Assembly (NCBI GenBank): GCA_003635185.1
Contig: PYJA01000064.1
Location: forward strand, 1-53,876
Source: Candidatus Poribacteria bacterium
GTDB lineage: Bacteria; Poribacteria; WGA-4E; WGA-3G
DNA: 53,876 nucleotides
Direction of reading: 5' to 3'
Every line of letters starts with the position of its first letter. The first letter of the stretch is position 1. A program made the translations under genes and the position numbers. Under the pieces are notes generated by a model that was given only the letters and a program-made list of their open reading frames with translations, did not search any database and was not told the DNA's origin. Shown here one piece after another: positions 17,391-26,935 of this stretch.

Positions 17391-18223
17391 CTTTCCTCAG
17401 GAATTTCAACCGGCAAATCCAGCCGGTCTCCCCACTCTTTCCAAGACCCAATGTAGTTACTCACTTTCGTATAACCGATAAGCCGCAACGCCAAATAGGT
17501 TTGGGAAGAACGGTACCCACCCTGTCAGTAGCACATTACCTGTTTTTCCGGTGTGATGCCTGCTGCAGCATACATCTCTCGGAGTTTATCAGCAGGTTTG
17601 AATGCACCAGTTTCATCAAGGTTGTTGATCCATTCTATATGAATTGAACTTGGAATTGCACCTGCGCGTTCTGCGCGGGCGACTCTACCGTAGTGTTCAT
17701 CATCTGTGCGTGTGTCCAAAGAAATAAAATTTTCTTGGTTTAGTGAGGCATGAATCACATCCGCATCCATGTGCGTTTCATGCTTTGCTTCTATCGGAAA
17801 TTCCGATACGTTGGGGGGTACAACGCCTTCTGTACTGACCGGTCCGTCTGCTGCTACCCATGCTTTATATCCGCCATCTAACACACGGGTCTTGGAATGT
17901 CCCAAACACTCGCAAAACCAGAGACCGCGAGATGCCTTCGTCCCTGAAATGTTCTCATACCATATAATTGTTTTAGTGTGATCAAGCCCCCTTTGTTGGA
18001 ACAGGTAAGCGATCATCCACATAAAAGTATCAAACATCTCTTTCCGAGTGTTGATGAGGCTTAAGCCGAACAGATCAAGGTGAAGTGCCCCTGGAATATG
18101 TCCGCTTATATATTCATGCGTTGGACGCGTATCAACGATACAAAACGATTCATCATTAAGATTGCTTTTCAAATCCTCAACTGAAATTACGAGTTGAGGA
18201 TTCACGTAACCTTTGTACGCCAT
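17387..18223 (-). CDS. Two-domain rhodanese with UGA at the catalytic codon (candidate selenoprotein)
   Basis: Thiosulfate/mercaptopyruvate sulfurtransferase family. The frame from the ATG at 18223 meets UGA at 17527-17525, then continues 45 codons to TAA at 17387. Read through, it is 278 aa, the normal family size. Domain 1 (about 8-145) contains VDTRPTHEYISGHIPGALHL and an inactive loop GTKASRG. Domain 2 (about 160-278) has DTRTDDEHYG and the active loop reading M-C-Y-[UGA]-Q-G-G-Y-R-S-S, so UGA replaces the catalytic Cys at residue 233. The post-UGA part (TYLALRLIGYTKVSNYIGSW) is fully family-like. The MATE gene is one base upstream. A frame ending at UGA would lack the active site. Confidence 0.88.
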
Positions 18224-18224
18224 T

Positions 18225-19613
18225 TCAAACTACCTTTCTGGTAGGATTTTTACTACCATTTTTAATAATCTTTATTGTTTTCCATCTGCCGGTGCGGTAC
18301 CAAAGCCACATGGCGGCACCTTGTACCACATTTGAAAGCGCGATTCCGATCCAAACCCCTTTTAATCCGATAAAGTGTGATAATAGAATAACAAGTCCCA
18401 AGCCTACTCCCATCTGGGCAGCGAGCGTGATAATCATCGGTGAAAAGGTATCACCAGCACCGTTGAGTGCCTTGCCCAACACTAAAGAAAACGCTATAAA
18501 TCCAAATGTGAGCGACAGAAACTGGAGGTAAACGGATCCAATTTTTATAACTTCTGCGTCATTAGAGAAAATTCGAATAAATATCTGCGGAAAGATGAGA
18601 AATAGTGTACCAATACCCGCCATGACCGTTGTGCCTAATATATTTCCCATCCGGGTTGATTTTTCTGCTCTTTCTATCTGGTTCGCGCCTAAATTCTGCC
18701 CGACCACAGGGGCAACAGCATTCGCAATGCCAAAACCGGGGTTCATAACGAATATTCGGAGGCGCATGCAAACCGTATAGGCAGCAACTACATTTTTACC
18801 GTAAGGCCCTAGGACCCAAAGGAAACCGAGACGAGATAAATGTCGCCAGAACCCTTGCATAGAACTATAAACGCCTAACCTTAAAATGTCAAGCATTTCT
18901 ACAAGGTCTGCGCGAAATTGTACGTTTCGTAACGATATTGGCGCGCGTCCACTGAAACACAGAAAAAGTAGAATAATGACACCGACTCCTCTGCCGATGA
19001 GCGTTGCATACGCTGAACCTGCAACACCTAATTTCGGGAATTTCCAAAGTCCAAAGATTAACAGCGGATCAAGGACAATGTTAATTGTTGTGGACAAAAT
19101 TAACACAACCATCGGTGTGACGGCATCGCCGCCTGCCCGGAAGATTGAACCGAGCGTCATTGACAAAAACATTGTGCTGATACCGACAAGTATTATTTGC
19201 ATATAAGTTGTGCCGAGTTGTATCACATCCGAGTCTGTTATTCGGACAGCACCTAAACCGAATTCAACCAAAGGATAACCAACAATACCGATACCGATAG
19301 CAAAGAAAAAGGCAAGTAGGATAGCCTGCATCGCCACGTATCCGGCTTGGGCGTGATTCCTTGCGCCAAGATACTGCGCCACCATAATCCCCGCGCCTGT
19401 TGAGATACCGAGAGAAAAAACTGCAATTAACCGGAGCAAATTACCACTCACGCCAACGGCTGCGATTGCAGCAGGTCCTAATCTGCCAACAAAAATCATG
19501 TCAACGATATTGAACGCGTCTTGAAGAATATAGCCAAACGTTATCGGCACTGCAAGTTGTAACAGATGATGGAGAAGATTACCTTGAGTTAAATCACCCT
19601 GTGTTTTACTCAT
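18225..19613 (-). CDS. MATE-family multidrug/toxin efflux transporter
   Basis: 462 aa with twelve predicted membrane helices in two halves. The N-terminal half shows AVPITFGYILQDAFNIVDMI and FVGRLGPAAIAAVGVSGN, the second LNGAGDTFSPMIITL, all typical of the NorM/DinF group. It probably exports cationic or organic compounds using a Na+ or H+ gradient. Its UGA stop is separated by one base from the ATG of the rhodanese gene, so the two are a transcriptional pair. Confidence 0.92.
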   Translation of the reverse strand: MSKTQGDLTQGNLLHHLLQLAVPITFGYILQDAFNIVDMIFVGRLGPAAIAAVGVSGNLLRLIAVFSLGISTGAGIMVAQYLGARNHAQAGYVAMQAILLAFFFAIGIGIVGYPLVEFGLGAVRITDSDVIQLGTTYMQIILVGISTMFLSMTLGSIFRAGGDAVTPMVVLILSTTINIVLDPLLIFGLWKFPKLGVAGSAYATLIGRGVGVIILLFLCFSGRAPISLRNVQFRADLVEMLDILRLGVYSSMQGFWRHLSRLGFLWVLGPYGKNVVAAYTVCMRLRIFVMNPGFGIANAVAPVVGQNLGANQIERAEKSTRMGNILGTTVMAGIGTLFLIFPQIFIRIFSNDAEVIKIGSVYLQFLSLTFGFIAFSLVLGKALNGAGDTFSPMIITLAAQMGVGLGLVILLSHFIGLKGVWIGIALSNVVQGAAMWLWYRTGRWKTIKIIKNGSKNPTRKVV

Positions 19614-19762
19614 TCATATCCTTACTGCTATGCTATAGGCGATTTCCTTGCCACCGCTACCGCTCCTAACTTTGGTGATCTAAATTTACCCTTGAATTTA
19701 AAAAGCGATTGATTTATACTCAAACAAAACACACAATCTTAAAAAAAGAGGTGAATCATATA

Positions 19763-20578
19763 GTGAGAGTATTGATTATGTCCGATATGGAAGGCGTAAG
19801 CGGCATCGTTGTGTGGGATCAGGTTGATGGTGGTGCTGCAATGTTTGAAGAGGGCAGACTTCTCTACACTGAAGAAATTAACGCTGCTGTACGCGGTGCT
19901 AAAGCCGCTGGCGCAACGGAGATCGTCGTTGTGGATTGCCACGGTGCCGGACAAGGCTGGACATTTAATTCGCTTATCCCAGACAAAATACATCCAGATT
20001 GTGAATGGGTAGCACATCATGGATGGGGACGGTTTGACGACATGTGGAAAGATGGATGTGACGCGTGTTTGCTCATCGGGATGCATGCCCGAAGTGGCAC
20101 CCCCGATGGTGTGTTGTGTCATACTATTTCTACCGTTCGATACCGGAATCTTTGGTTCAATGACGATCTCGTTGGAGAAACCGGCGTAAACGCGGCACTC
20201 AACGGACACTATGGTGTTCCTATCGCTCTTGTTACAGGCGATACAGCAGTGTGTAGAGAAGCCAAAGAACTGCTCGGGGATAACTTGCCGACAGTAGCTG
20301 TTAAGAAAGGACTCAGTCGATACAGCGCAAGACATATCCCGCCCGTACGTGCCCGCCAGATGATAGAAGATGCCGCTAAAGACGCGCTTTCGGATTTAAC
20401 AAAGGTGCGACCTTATGTACCTGCTCATCCCACAACAATCAAAATTGAAGTCTCAAGTGTAGATAAACTTGCAGACTTCAAAGGACGACCCGGCGTTGAA
20501 ATAACAGGACCCGTCACCGCTGAGAGCCGTGCAAAAGATTGGATGACAGCGTGGAACCAGTTCTGGCCTTTCGTCTAA
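19763..20578 (+). CDS. M55 family D-aminopeptidase (DppA-like)
   Basis: 271 aa from the GTG at 19763, eight bases after AGAGGTGA; this start aligns the family's first strand VRVLIMSDMEGVSG with the protein start. Metal ligands are expected in SDMEG, in DCHGAG and in the two His-rich loops (AHHGWGRFD and LIGMHARSG). VNAALNGHYGVPIALVTGD is another family block. DppA enzymes cleave D-amino acid dipeptides, often in peptide or cell-wall scavenging. No peptide transporter lies beside it. Confidence 0.9.
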   Translation: MRVLIMSDMEGVSGIVVWDQVDGGAAMFEEGRLLYTEEINAAVRGAKAAGATEIVVVDCHGAGQGWTFNSLIPDKIHPDCEWVAHHGWGRFDDMWKDGCDACLLIGMHARSGTPDGVLCHTISTVRYRNLWFNDDLVGETGVNAALNGHYGVPIALVTGDTAVCREAKELLGDNLPTVAVKKGLSRYSARHIPPVRARQMIEDAAKDALSDLTKVRPYVPAHPTTIKIEVSSVDKLADFKGRPGVEITGPVTAESRAKDWMTAWNQFWPFV

Positions 20579-20618
20579 GATTTCCTCTCTTATCACCGAA
20601 TTTAAAATTTCTCACTTT

Positions 20619-20647
20619 GGTAGGCGCGATTTCAAATCGCGCCTACC
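20619..20647. repeat. Perfect palindrome, repeat family C
   Basis: Arms of 14 bases (GGTAGGCGCGATTT and its complement) surround one C. It lies between the converging DppA-like and glyoxalase genes and may act as a bidirectional transcription stop, though no T tract follows. A related palindrome with a GGCGCG core is inside the element at 24218-24309. Confidence 0.7.
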
Positions 20648-20669
20648 AGAGCAGATAATCATATCCGTT

Positions 20670-21092
20670 TTAAGATTCTTCAAGAACATCAAGCGGATCC
20701 TCTGAAGCATCTTTGCGTTCCAACAGTTCAACCTCGTATCCATCTGGATCGGTGATAAAAGCCATCTTCATTCCACCGGAGGTAAACTGCTTGCGCCATT
20801 CATCCGGCCAAATCTCCAATCCTGCTTTCTCCAAGCCATCGCAAAATTCGACAATATCGGGAACACCAATAGCGAAATGCATCAAGTCTTCCTGTACCTG
20901 TAGTTCAAAATCGGGTGAATAGGTTAACTCCAAAGTGTGTGCATTGCCCGGAAGTTCAAGATGCACGATTTGGTTGCCCGCAGGGGATTTATCGCTGCGA
21001 CTCAAAACTTTGAACCCCAGATGGTCACAATACCATTTAATAGAATGATCAAGGTCGCTGACGCGAACCCGTGTATGTAAAAACAGTGCCAT
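20670..21092 (-). CDS. Glyoxalase I / lactoylglutathione lyase-like protein
   Basis: 140 aa, a vicinal oxygen chelate fold with two beta-alpha-beta-beta-beta modules. HTRVRVSDLDHSIKWYCDHL opens module one, with the first His ligand. VHLELPGNAHTLELTY carries an acidic ligand, MHFAIGVPDI opens module two, and ITDPDGYEVELLER has the final Glu. It may detoxify methylglyoxal or act on another substrate of the superfamily. AGGAG precedes the ATG. Confidence 0.85.
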   Translation of the reverse strand: MALFLHTRVRVSDLDHSIKWYCDHLGFKVLSRSDKSPAGNQIVHLELPGNAHTLELTYSPDFELQVQEDLMHFAIGVPDIVEFCDGLEKAGLEIWPDEWRKQFTSGGMKMAFITDPDGYEVELLERKDASEDPLDVLEES

Positions 21093-21185
21093 GTCTGTCT
21101 CCTATTTATTTTGATGTATAAAGGTCAAGTTGCTACATAGTAGCACAAACTTCATGAAGTTTAAGAAAATATTTCGGTAATGTGG

Positions 21186-21317
21186 CTAGTGTTTAGTCAA
21201 GTGCTAATTGATGAGTCTTGAAAGTAGGCGGGAATCGGAGTTCCCTCCTACCATAAGCAGTCCACTGGTAGGAGCGATCTCCGAATCGCGACCTATAATA
21301 TGTTGACAAAGCACTAG
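21186..21317. mobile_element. MITE-like element inserted in a family B repeat
   Basis: Ends CTAGTGTTTAGTCAA (21186-21200) and TTGACAAAGCACTAG (21303-21317) are inverted with two mismatches. On both sides the interrupted sequence matches family B as at 14705 (TAATGTGGC before, TTAGGAAACC after), so CTAG looks like a duplicated target. Inside is a further palindrome (GGTAGGAGCGATCTCCGAATC region). Confidence 0.65.
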
Positions 21318-21587
21318 ATTAGGAAACCTTGCCAGCAGTGGGGTATCCATGCCTTGTGCGGATGGAAAATTACCGAATTAATAAATTAATCTTCATCCAG
21401 TTTGTGTCATAAGGGCGCAAACTGGAGAAGTGGACGTTACGAAACCCTGCGAAAAATGAATTATTCTCTATTAAAAGTGGTATCTGCATATCTAAAATTT
21501 GTAGATAGCAACTTATACCAAATTAACAGGATTTATCTTCTTTTATTAAAGTCAAGTGCGGTTAGGAAACTGCACCTACTACGGCAT
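21318..21587. other. Repeat-rich intergenic sequence after the alpha operon
   Basis: No gene is supported. It holds the right part of a family B repeat, a diverged family A piece near 21400-21440, an end-like copy (ATACCAAATTAACAGG, about 21514) of the element at 24218-24309, and a palindrome GTGCGGTTAGGAAACTGCAC (21555-21575) downstream of rplQ. That last palindrome may help end the alpha operon. Confidence 0.5.
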
Positions 21588-21995
21588 TTATGAAACAAGT
21601 TGAATGTAAGCCATTTGCGCACCATCGCCGCGCCTCAATTCACCCCGGATAATGCGGGTATAACCACCATTTCTATCTTGATATCGAGGGGCTATATCCT
21701 CAAAGAGTTTTTGAAGGATAGCGTGCTTTTGCATTATTGCCCCCGATTCACCTCGACGTGGGGTATGATGTAGGTTTGCTCCGTATAAGAGCCTTGCGGC
21801 GCGTCGGCGCGTATGCAAAGTGTCCTGTTTCGCGAGGGTAATGAGTTTCTCTGCGACGCGCCTAAGTTCCTTGCATTTGGGTAAGGTTGTCCGAATTTGT
21901 TCGTGTTCAAATAGCGCGGTGGCTTGGTTACGGAAAAGAGCGTTTCGGTGGCTTGTGGTACGCCCTAATTTTCTGCCACGTTTTCTATGACGCAT
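21588..21995 (-). CDS. rplQ: Large-subunit ribosomal protein bL17
   Basis: 135 aa, of usual size. It begins [20 protein letters not shown], the signature of L17, followed by [19 protein letters not shown]. The ATG overlaps the rpoA stop by one base (TAATG), so the two are translationally coupled. It is the last gene of the alpha operon and of the whole supercluster. Confidence 0.97.
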   Translation of the reverse strand: MRHRKRGRKLGRTTSHRNALFRNQATALFEHEQIRTTLPKCKELRRVAEKLITLAKQDTLHTRRRAARLLYGANLHHTPRRGESGAIMQKHAILQKLFEDIAPRYQDRNGGYTRIIRGELRRGDGAQMAYIQLVS

Positions 21996-22990
21996 TATAC
22001 TTGTTCCTCCTCATCCGTGTCGGTATCCTCGTCGTCCTCTAAATCCATGCCAAGGGTCAAACCCATGTTAGCGAGTTGGTCTTTGATTTCATTCAGAGAA
22101 GTTCTACCGAAATTTTTGTATTCTAACATCTCTTTTTCATTTTTGGAGACAAGTTCACGGATAGTTTTGATATTTGCAGTTTCAAGGCAGTTACCAGCTC
22201 GAACTGAAAGTTCAAGGTCAGCGACAGGTTTAGAGAGATACCTGTTTCTCAACTCCTTCGCTTCATCAAATATAGGTTCCGGTTCTATGTAGCTTTCATC
22301 GAATTCAGTAAAGATATCAAGTTGACTCCGTAAAATATCTGCAGCTTGTGTAATTGCCTGTTTTGGCGTGATACTGCCATCTGTCCAGATTTCGAGATTG
22401 AGTTGATCGAAATTTGTCATGTCCTCAACCCGAGTTTCACTTACCGAGAAGTTCACTTTTTCGACAGGCGAAAATTTGGCATCAACCGGAATCCATCCGA
22501 TGGGTAGTTTAGGGTCTCTATGTTCTTCTGCAAGTGAATAACCGCGTCCCGTTTGCACCTGAATTTCCATATCAATTCCCTGACATGCATCAAGTGTTGC
22601 GATATGTTGGTCGGGGTTAATAATTTCAACGAGTGAATTGGGACGAATATCTGCTGCTGTCAATTCGCCTGATCCACTTGCGTTAAGCTCCAATGTCATC
22701 GGTTCGTCCTGTAGCAGTCGGAATCGAATTGCCTTGAGATTGAGAATTATCTGTACCACATCTTCAAGAATCCCTGGAATAGTTGAATATTCATGCTTGA
22801 CCTGATCAATTTGAATGGTAGTAATAGCGGCTCCTTTAATCGAGGAGAGAAGTACTCGGCGAAGCGAGTTACCCAGCGTAGTGCCGAATCCTCGTTCAAG
22901 CGGTTCTGCGGTGTACTTTGCATAATTGGGTTGTAAGGTTTCGGTATCGGCTACCAGACGTTCGGGCATTGTTAAACGCAATCTATCCAT
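21995..22990 (-). CDS. rpoA: RNA polymerase alpha subunit
   Basis: 331 aa. The N-terminal domain (about 1-235) carries [20 protein letters not shown], the dimerisation and assembly segment. After a linker rich in acidic residues, the C-terminal domain (about 255-320) contains [20 protein letters not shown] and the helix-hairpin-helix that contacts UP elements and activators. The C-terminus ends in an unusually acidic run of Asp and Glu. It sits in standard order between rpsD and rplQ. Confidence 0.98.
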   Translation of the reverse strand: MDRLRLTMPERLVADTETLQPNYAKYTAEPLERGFGTTLGNSLRRVLLSSIKGAAITTIQIDQVKHEYSTIPGILEDVVQIILNLKAIRFRLLQDEPMTLELNASGSGELTAADIRPNSLVEIINPDQHIATLDACQGIDMEIQVQTGRGYSLAEEHRDPKLPIGWIPVDAKFSPVEKVNFSVSETRVEDMTNFDQLNLEIWTDGSITPKQAITQAADILRSQLDIFTEFDESYIEPEPIFDEAKELRNRYLSKPVADLELSVRAGNCLETANIKTIRELVSKNEKEMLEYKNFGRTSLNEIKDQLANMGLTLGMDLEDDEDTDTDEEEQV

Positions 22991-23160
22991 CGATTTTCTC
23001 CTATCGGCTTAAGTTGTTTTATAAACGGAGTCAGACAAGTTTTGGTCCAGAAACAACTTTTTGTCCACAGATGTTGTCCGTGGAAGCGAAGTAACTTTTG
23101 GGAACAGTGCATGTTGTTTTCTGCGGTATGGACTCGTTTGAGAGGCGAATTTATTAGATT

Positions 23161-23793
23161 TTACCTGGAATACAATTCAATAATTAGTTGTGTATCCAAC
23201 TCTGCTGCAATATGCTCCACAATTGGGGCACCTTGTACTCTACCTTCCGGTTTATCAGCATCAATTTCAAGCCATTCTGGTGCACCCCGTTGCTTTGAGA
23301 ATTCTAACGCTTCTTGAATCATGATGTTTTCGCGACTTCTTTCGCGTGGCGTGATAACATCCCCGACTTCAACCAGATAGGAAGGGATATTGACGCGCTT
23401 CCCATTCACAGTGAAGTGATTGTGCTTCACCAGTTGTCGGGCTTGTTTGCGTGATGTCGCGAATCCTAATCGATAAACAACATTGTCTAAGCGGCGTTCA
23501 AGAAAGGCTATTAAATTCTCACCAGTGATACCGGTTTGGCGTGCTGCTTTAAAATAGTAGTTGCGAAACTGCTTCTCAAAAACGCCATAGATTCGCTTTG
23601 CTTTTTGTTTCGTGCGTAATTGCCGTCGAAACTCGCCACGGGCGCGTGTAGGTGGTTTTTGCCCATGGTCACCAGGTGGATAACTTCGTCGTTCAAAAGA
23701 ACATTTCGGCCCGATACACCTACGTCCTTTTAGAAAAAGTTTCTCGCCCTCTCGACGACATAATTTACAGACAGAACCTAAATATCTACTCAT
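23161..23793 (-). CDS. rpsD: Small-subunit ribosomal protein uS4, zinc-binding form
   Basis: 210 aa. The N-terminus has CKLC at 9-12 and two later Cys (RRCIGPKC), which form the zinc site of the C+ type S4. The S4 RNA-binding domain follows ([20 protein letters not shown]). S4 binds 16S rRNA early and in many bacteria represses the alpha operon. A 170-base spacer of no recognised content separates it from rpoA. Confidence 0.97.
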   Translation of the reverse strand: MSRYLGSVCKLCRREGEKLFLKGRRCIGPKCSFERRSYPPGDHGQKPPTRARGEFRRQLRTKQKAKRIYGVFEKQFRNYYFKAARQTGITGENLIAFLERRLDNVVYRLGFATSRKQARQLVKHNHFTVNGKRVNIPSYLVEVGDVITPRERSRENIMIQEALEFSKQRGAPEWLEIDADKPEGRVQGAPIVEHIAAELDTQLIIELYSR

Positions 23794-23806
23794 GTGTCTC
23801 CTTAGT

Positions 23807-24178
23807 TTACACTCGTCGTCTTTTCGGGGGACGACACCCGTTGTGTGGAATAGGTGTCATGTCCTTCATTAAAGTAATTTCTAAGCCGGCAGCGGCGAGC
23901 GCGCGAATAGACGATTCCCGCCCTGATCCCGGCCCTTTCACTCTCACTTCAACCCGTTTCATACCGTGTTCCATGGCTCTTCTGGCACATGCTTCGGCAG
24001 TTTGTTGTGCAGCAAAAGGGGTTGACTTGCGCGAACCGGGGAACGTCATCCCTGCGCTTGCCCAAGCAACCGTATTACCGTTAGGATCAGTGATTGTTAC
24101 AATTGTATTATTGAATGTAGCCTGGATATGGGCAATGCCCTCCGGCACATTTTTTCGTTCCCGTCTTCGTGAACGCAA
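23807..24178 (-). CDS. rpsK: Small-subunit ribosomal protein uS11
   Basis: 123 aa. The core [20 protein letters not shown] and the C-terminal [15 protein letters not shown], which lines the mRNA exit channel, are both intact. It ends 13 bases before rpsD. Upstream, a 339-base gap filled with repeats separates it from rpsM, which is unusual for this operon. Confidence 0.97.
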   Translation of the reverse strand: MRSRRRERKNVPEGIAHIQATFNNTIVTITDPNGNTVAWASAGMTFPGSRKSTPFAAQQTAEACARRAMEHGMKRVEVRVKGPGSGRESSIRALAAAGLEITLMKDMTPIPHNGCRPPKRRRV

Positions 24179-24217
24179 ACTGTTTCTCCTTTACAAATAT
24201 ATTTTGAATTGAATTCT

Positions 24218-24309
24218 AATACTAAATTAACAAGATTTATCTTGTTTTCTTGGCATTAGGCGCGTTTACAAAACGCGCCTACCGAGAAGAATCGCGTTAA
24301 TTTGGTATA
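24218..24309. mobile_element. 92-bp MITE-like element between rpsM and rpsK
   Basis: AATACTAAATTAAC (24218-24231) faces GTTAATTTGGTATA (24296-24309), an inverted pair with 12 of 14 matches. The interior contains the palindrome TAGGCGCGTTTACAAAACGC and a diverged AACAAGATTTATCTTGTT. A single end of the same kind lies near 21514. Confidence 0.6.
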
Positions 24310-24370
24310 AGTGGGTGTCCGTGAAGACACCTCAGACATATAGTAAAACCTACAATTATTGGGACACTTC

Positions 24371-24400
24371 TGTCCCACAAACTAAAAGTTTGTGGGACAA
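24371..24400. repeat. Palindrome in the rpsM-rpsK gap
   Basis: GTCCCACAAACT and its complement form a hairpin with an AAA centre, a diverged relative of repeat family A. The rest of the gap up to rpsM at 24518 holds no gene. A readable frame on the minus strand from 24717 is only the other-frame shadow of rpsM. Confidence 0.55.
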
Positions 24401-24517
24401 CTTCTATTGTCCGTTCTGTTTCCAAAACGCTTCTTACCCAAGAATCCAAATAACAGCAAATCCGCAATGATTGTTTCTTGTGAAAAGAAATCGCATTGAT
24501 GCGGACCGTTGGACAAA

Positions 24518-24913
24518 TCAACCGGCTTTGCGGGCTGTTTCTTTGAGTTTTCGACCAACAGAGATCGTACGGGCTTTACCTTTTCGTGTGCGAGCATTTG
24601 TATTTGTGCGTTGTCCACGCACAGGTAGCTGCCTTCGGTGGCGGAGTCCACGATAACTGTTAATATCCATAAGCCGTTTGATGTTCTGGTCGACTTCGCG
24701 GCGTAAGTCACCTTCAACCTTATATTCTTCAGTGATTTTATCTCGCAGTTGGCTGACTTCGTTTTCAGCTAAAGCATCGACCTTTTTGGCTGGGTCAATA
24801 TTAAGATCAGTGACGATCTTTGATGCAGTCCAACGCCCAATGCCGTAGATGGCTGTCAACGCAATATCAATCCGTTTATTGCGAGGTAAATCAACGCCTG
24901 CTATACGTGCCAT
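24518..24913 (-). CDS. rpsM: Small-subunit ribosomal protein uS13
   Basis: 131 aa. It starts [15 protein letters not shown], has the helix-hairpin-helix stretch [14 protein letters not shown], and ends in a basic tail after [15 protein letters not shown] that reaches the P-site tRNA. It lies 27 bases after rpmJ, the standard neighbour. Confidence 0.97.
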   Translation of the reverse strand: MARIAGVDLPRNKRIDIALTAIYGIGRWTASKIVTDLNIDPAKKVDALAENEVSQLRDKITEEYKVEGDLRREVDQNIKRLMDINSYRGLRHRRQLPVRGQRTNTNARTRKGKARTISVGRKLKETARKAG

Positions 24914-24940
24914 AGTTTTCTCCTTATAGGTGGAATGAGA

Positions 24941-25057
24941 TTATCCCTGTCGTTGTTTGTGCTTCGGATTTGAAGGACAAATAACACGGACAATTCCTTT
25001 TCTCTTAACAATCTTGCAACGGTTACACATTTTTTTGACAGATGGTCGGACTTTCAT
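24941..25057 (-). CDS. rpmJ: Large-subunit ribosomal protein bL36, zinc-binding form
   Basis: 38 aa, a gene short enough to be missed by length filters. [15 protein letters not shown] is diagnostic, with the zinc ligands in C-x-x-C, a third Cys in VICPSNPKH and the final His. It lies between secY and rpsM. infA and adk/map, often found here, are absent. Confidence 0.96.
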   Translation of the reverse strand: MKVRPSVKKMCNRCKIVKRKGIVRVICPSNPKHKQRQG

Positions 25058-25091
25058 AGTTTTCCTTTCAATTTGTTTGCAATAAGTGCTG

Positions 25092-26453
25092 TTATCTTCT
25101 TGAGCGTCCTTTTAAACGTCTATCTTTTAAGAATCCATCATAATGGCGCATCGTTAAGTAAGATTCAATTTGGGACACAGTATCCAGGACAACGCCAACA
25201 ACAATCAAAACGGAGGCACCTTCAACCATACCGCCAACACCAAGCCAGCTGGTGATAGAAATGGGAATTACGGCAATGGCGGCGAGGAACAGAGCACCAG
25301 GGAGTGTGATACGGGTTAGCGTTGTGTTGATATAATCTGCTGTCTGTTTTCCAGGACGAAGCCCGGGGATAAAACCGCCGTATTTCTGTAAATCCTCTGC
25401 CATTTGAACGGGGTTAATTTGGACTGCTGTGTAGAAATAGGTAAATCCTATGATTAACAAGGCATAAGTAGAAAGATATACAAAGCCCGGACTTCCCGGA
25501 TCCATCCAACCTGCCAAAATACCAACCCATGTCTGATCTTGTGGCAACAAGTTGATAAGCACCCCTGGGAACGTCATCAACGTAATAGCGAAGATAATCG
25601 GAATCATTCCTGCGGTATTGACGCGCAACGGTAGATGCATTGCGCGTCCACCAAACACTTTCCCACCCCGTATCTGTTTACCGTATTGCACGGGAATTTT
25701 GCGAACAGAAAGATGGATAAAGATTGTGCCTGCCACAGCGATTATAACGAGAGCAAGTAATGCGGAGAGTTGTGCAAGTCCAAAACCTCGATCACTAAAC
25801 AACTTGCCGGATACTTCAAATACTCCGGTAGGGAAGGCTGCCATAATACCGACAGTGATAATTATTGAGATTCCTTGTCCGATACCGCGTTCGGTAATTT
25901 GTTCCCCGAGCCACATCACAAAAGCGGTGCCAGCTGTCAGTGTTAAGACCGCTAAGGCATGCCACCAGATGGTCGGATTGTTGACTATAGCACCAGCACC
26001 ACCCCCAATTAGCTGCCCCGGGTTTCTCAACAAAACTGTAATCATTATACCTTGAACAATACTGAGTAGGACCGTGCCGTAACGGGTGTACTGGGTGATT
26101 TTCTTGCGCCCATCCGGTTCTTTAGAGAGCTTTTCAAGGGATGGAACAATGACAGCAAGCAGCTGCATAATAATTGACGCACTGATATAGGGTTGAATAC
26201 CGAGTGCAAAAATCGTCATCTGACTAAATGCCCCACCAGAGAAGACGTTAATCAACGCGATAACGTTTCCCACAGGATTTGGATCGTCGGGATCCCCCTT
26301 GAGCTGATCAATAAACGCTTCAAGTGCTCCATCATCAAGCCCTGGAAGCGTAATGTGTGCCCCAAGGCGGTAAACAATCAGAAGTAGCACAGTAAAAATA
26401 ATGCGCTTGCGTAATTCAGGAATTTTAAAAGCGTTTTGAATTGGCTTAATCAC
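25092..26453 (-). CDS. secY: Protein translocase channel subunit SecY
   Basis: 453 aa with ten membrane helices. [17 protein letters not shown] marks the plug region, [17 protein letters not shown] is helix 2, and [15 protein letters not shown] is the conserved cytosolic loop that touches SecA and ribosomes. It begins with GTG immediately after the rplO stop, so its SD (GAGGTGA) lies within the last codons of rplO and translation is coupled. Confidence 0.97.
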   Translation of the reverse strand: MIKPIQNAFKIPELRKRIIFTVLLLIVYRLGAHITLPGLDDGALEAFIDQLKGDPDDPNPVGNVIALINVFSGGAFSQMTIFALGIQPYISASIIMQLLAVIVPSLEKLSKEPDGRKKITQYTRYGTVLLSIVQGIMITVLLRNPGQLIGGGAGAIVNNPTIWWHALAVLTLTAGTAFVMWLGEQITERGIGQGISIIITVGIMAAFPTGVFEVSGKLFSDRGFGLAQLSALLALVIIAVAGTIFIHLSVRKIPVQYGKQIRGGKVFGGRAMHLPLRVNTAGMIPIIFAITLMTFPGVLINLLPQDQTWVGILAGWMDPGSPGFVYLSTYALLIIGFTYFYTAVQINPVQMAEDLQKYGGFIPGLRPGKQTADYINTTLTRITLPGALFLAAIAVIPISITSWLGVGGMVEGASVLIVVGVVLDTVSQIESYLTMRHYDGFLKDRRLKGRSRR

Positions 26454-26900
26454 TTAAATCACCTCGGCTGTGCCGCCTTTCGCTTCAATTTTTTCAATGG
26501 CTGATTTTGAGAAGCGATGTGCGCGCACGTTCAGTCGTTTTTCCAATTCACCGTCGCCAAGTATTTTAATGAGCGCGTTTTTCCGTTTGATGATGCCAAC
26601 TTCGCGGAGGAGTTCAGGATTCACCTCAACCTCCTCTTCAAATAGATTAAGGGTTTTTATGTTGATGACATCGTACGTTAAACGTTTGTGTGCGATTCTT
26701 CGGGGACCACGTTTTGGGACGCGCCTAACTAACGGCATCTGTCCGCCTTCAAACCATGCGGGGATTGACCCGCCCGAGCGCGATTTCTGTCCTTTATGTC
26801 CACGCCCACAAGTGCCGCCGTACCCTGATCCTCTACCACGACCAACACGTTTTCGTTTACGAGTTGAGCCAGGAGCAGGTTTGAGTTCGTTGAGTTTCAT
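26454..26900 (-). CDS. rplO: Large-subunit ribosomal protein uL15
   Basis: 148 aa. It starts with [20 protein letters not shown], followed by the glycine/arginine-rich extended arm typical of L15. The C-terminal globular domain ends [19 protein letters not shown]. It lies 35 bases after rpsE, and the rpmD gene usually found between them is missing. Confidence 0.97.
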   Translation of the reverse strand: MKLNELKPAPGSTRKRKRVGRGRGSGYGGTCGRGHKGQKSRSGGSIPAWFEGGQMPLVRRVPKRGPRRIAHKRLTYDVINIKTLNLFEEEVEVNPELLREVGIIKRKNALIKILGDGELEKRLNVRAHRFSKSAIEKIEAKGGTAEVI

Positions 26901-26935
26901 TGAATCTATTGTTCCTTAGATATAACTGAGCAGCC

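Noticed and set aside
1959-18223. UGA as a sense codon throughout the genome (alternative genetic code)
   Set aside because: moeA, the MATE gene and mutY end at UGA just where the family ends, and no other gene contains internal UGA.
23652-24212. 186-aa plus-strand frame across rpsD and rpsK
   Set aside because: Antisense to two ribosomal genes; no supporting start signals.
26901-26935. A small rpmD gene between rpsE and rplO
   Set aside because: Only 35 bases are available.
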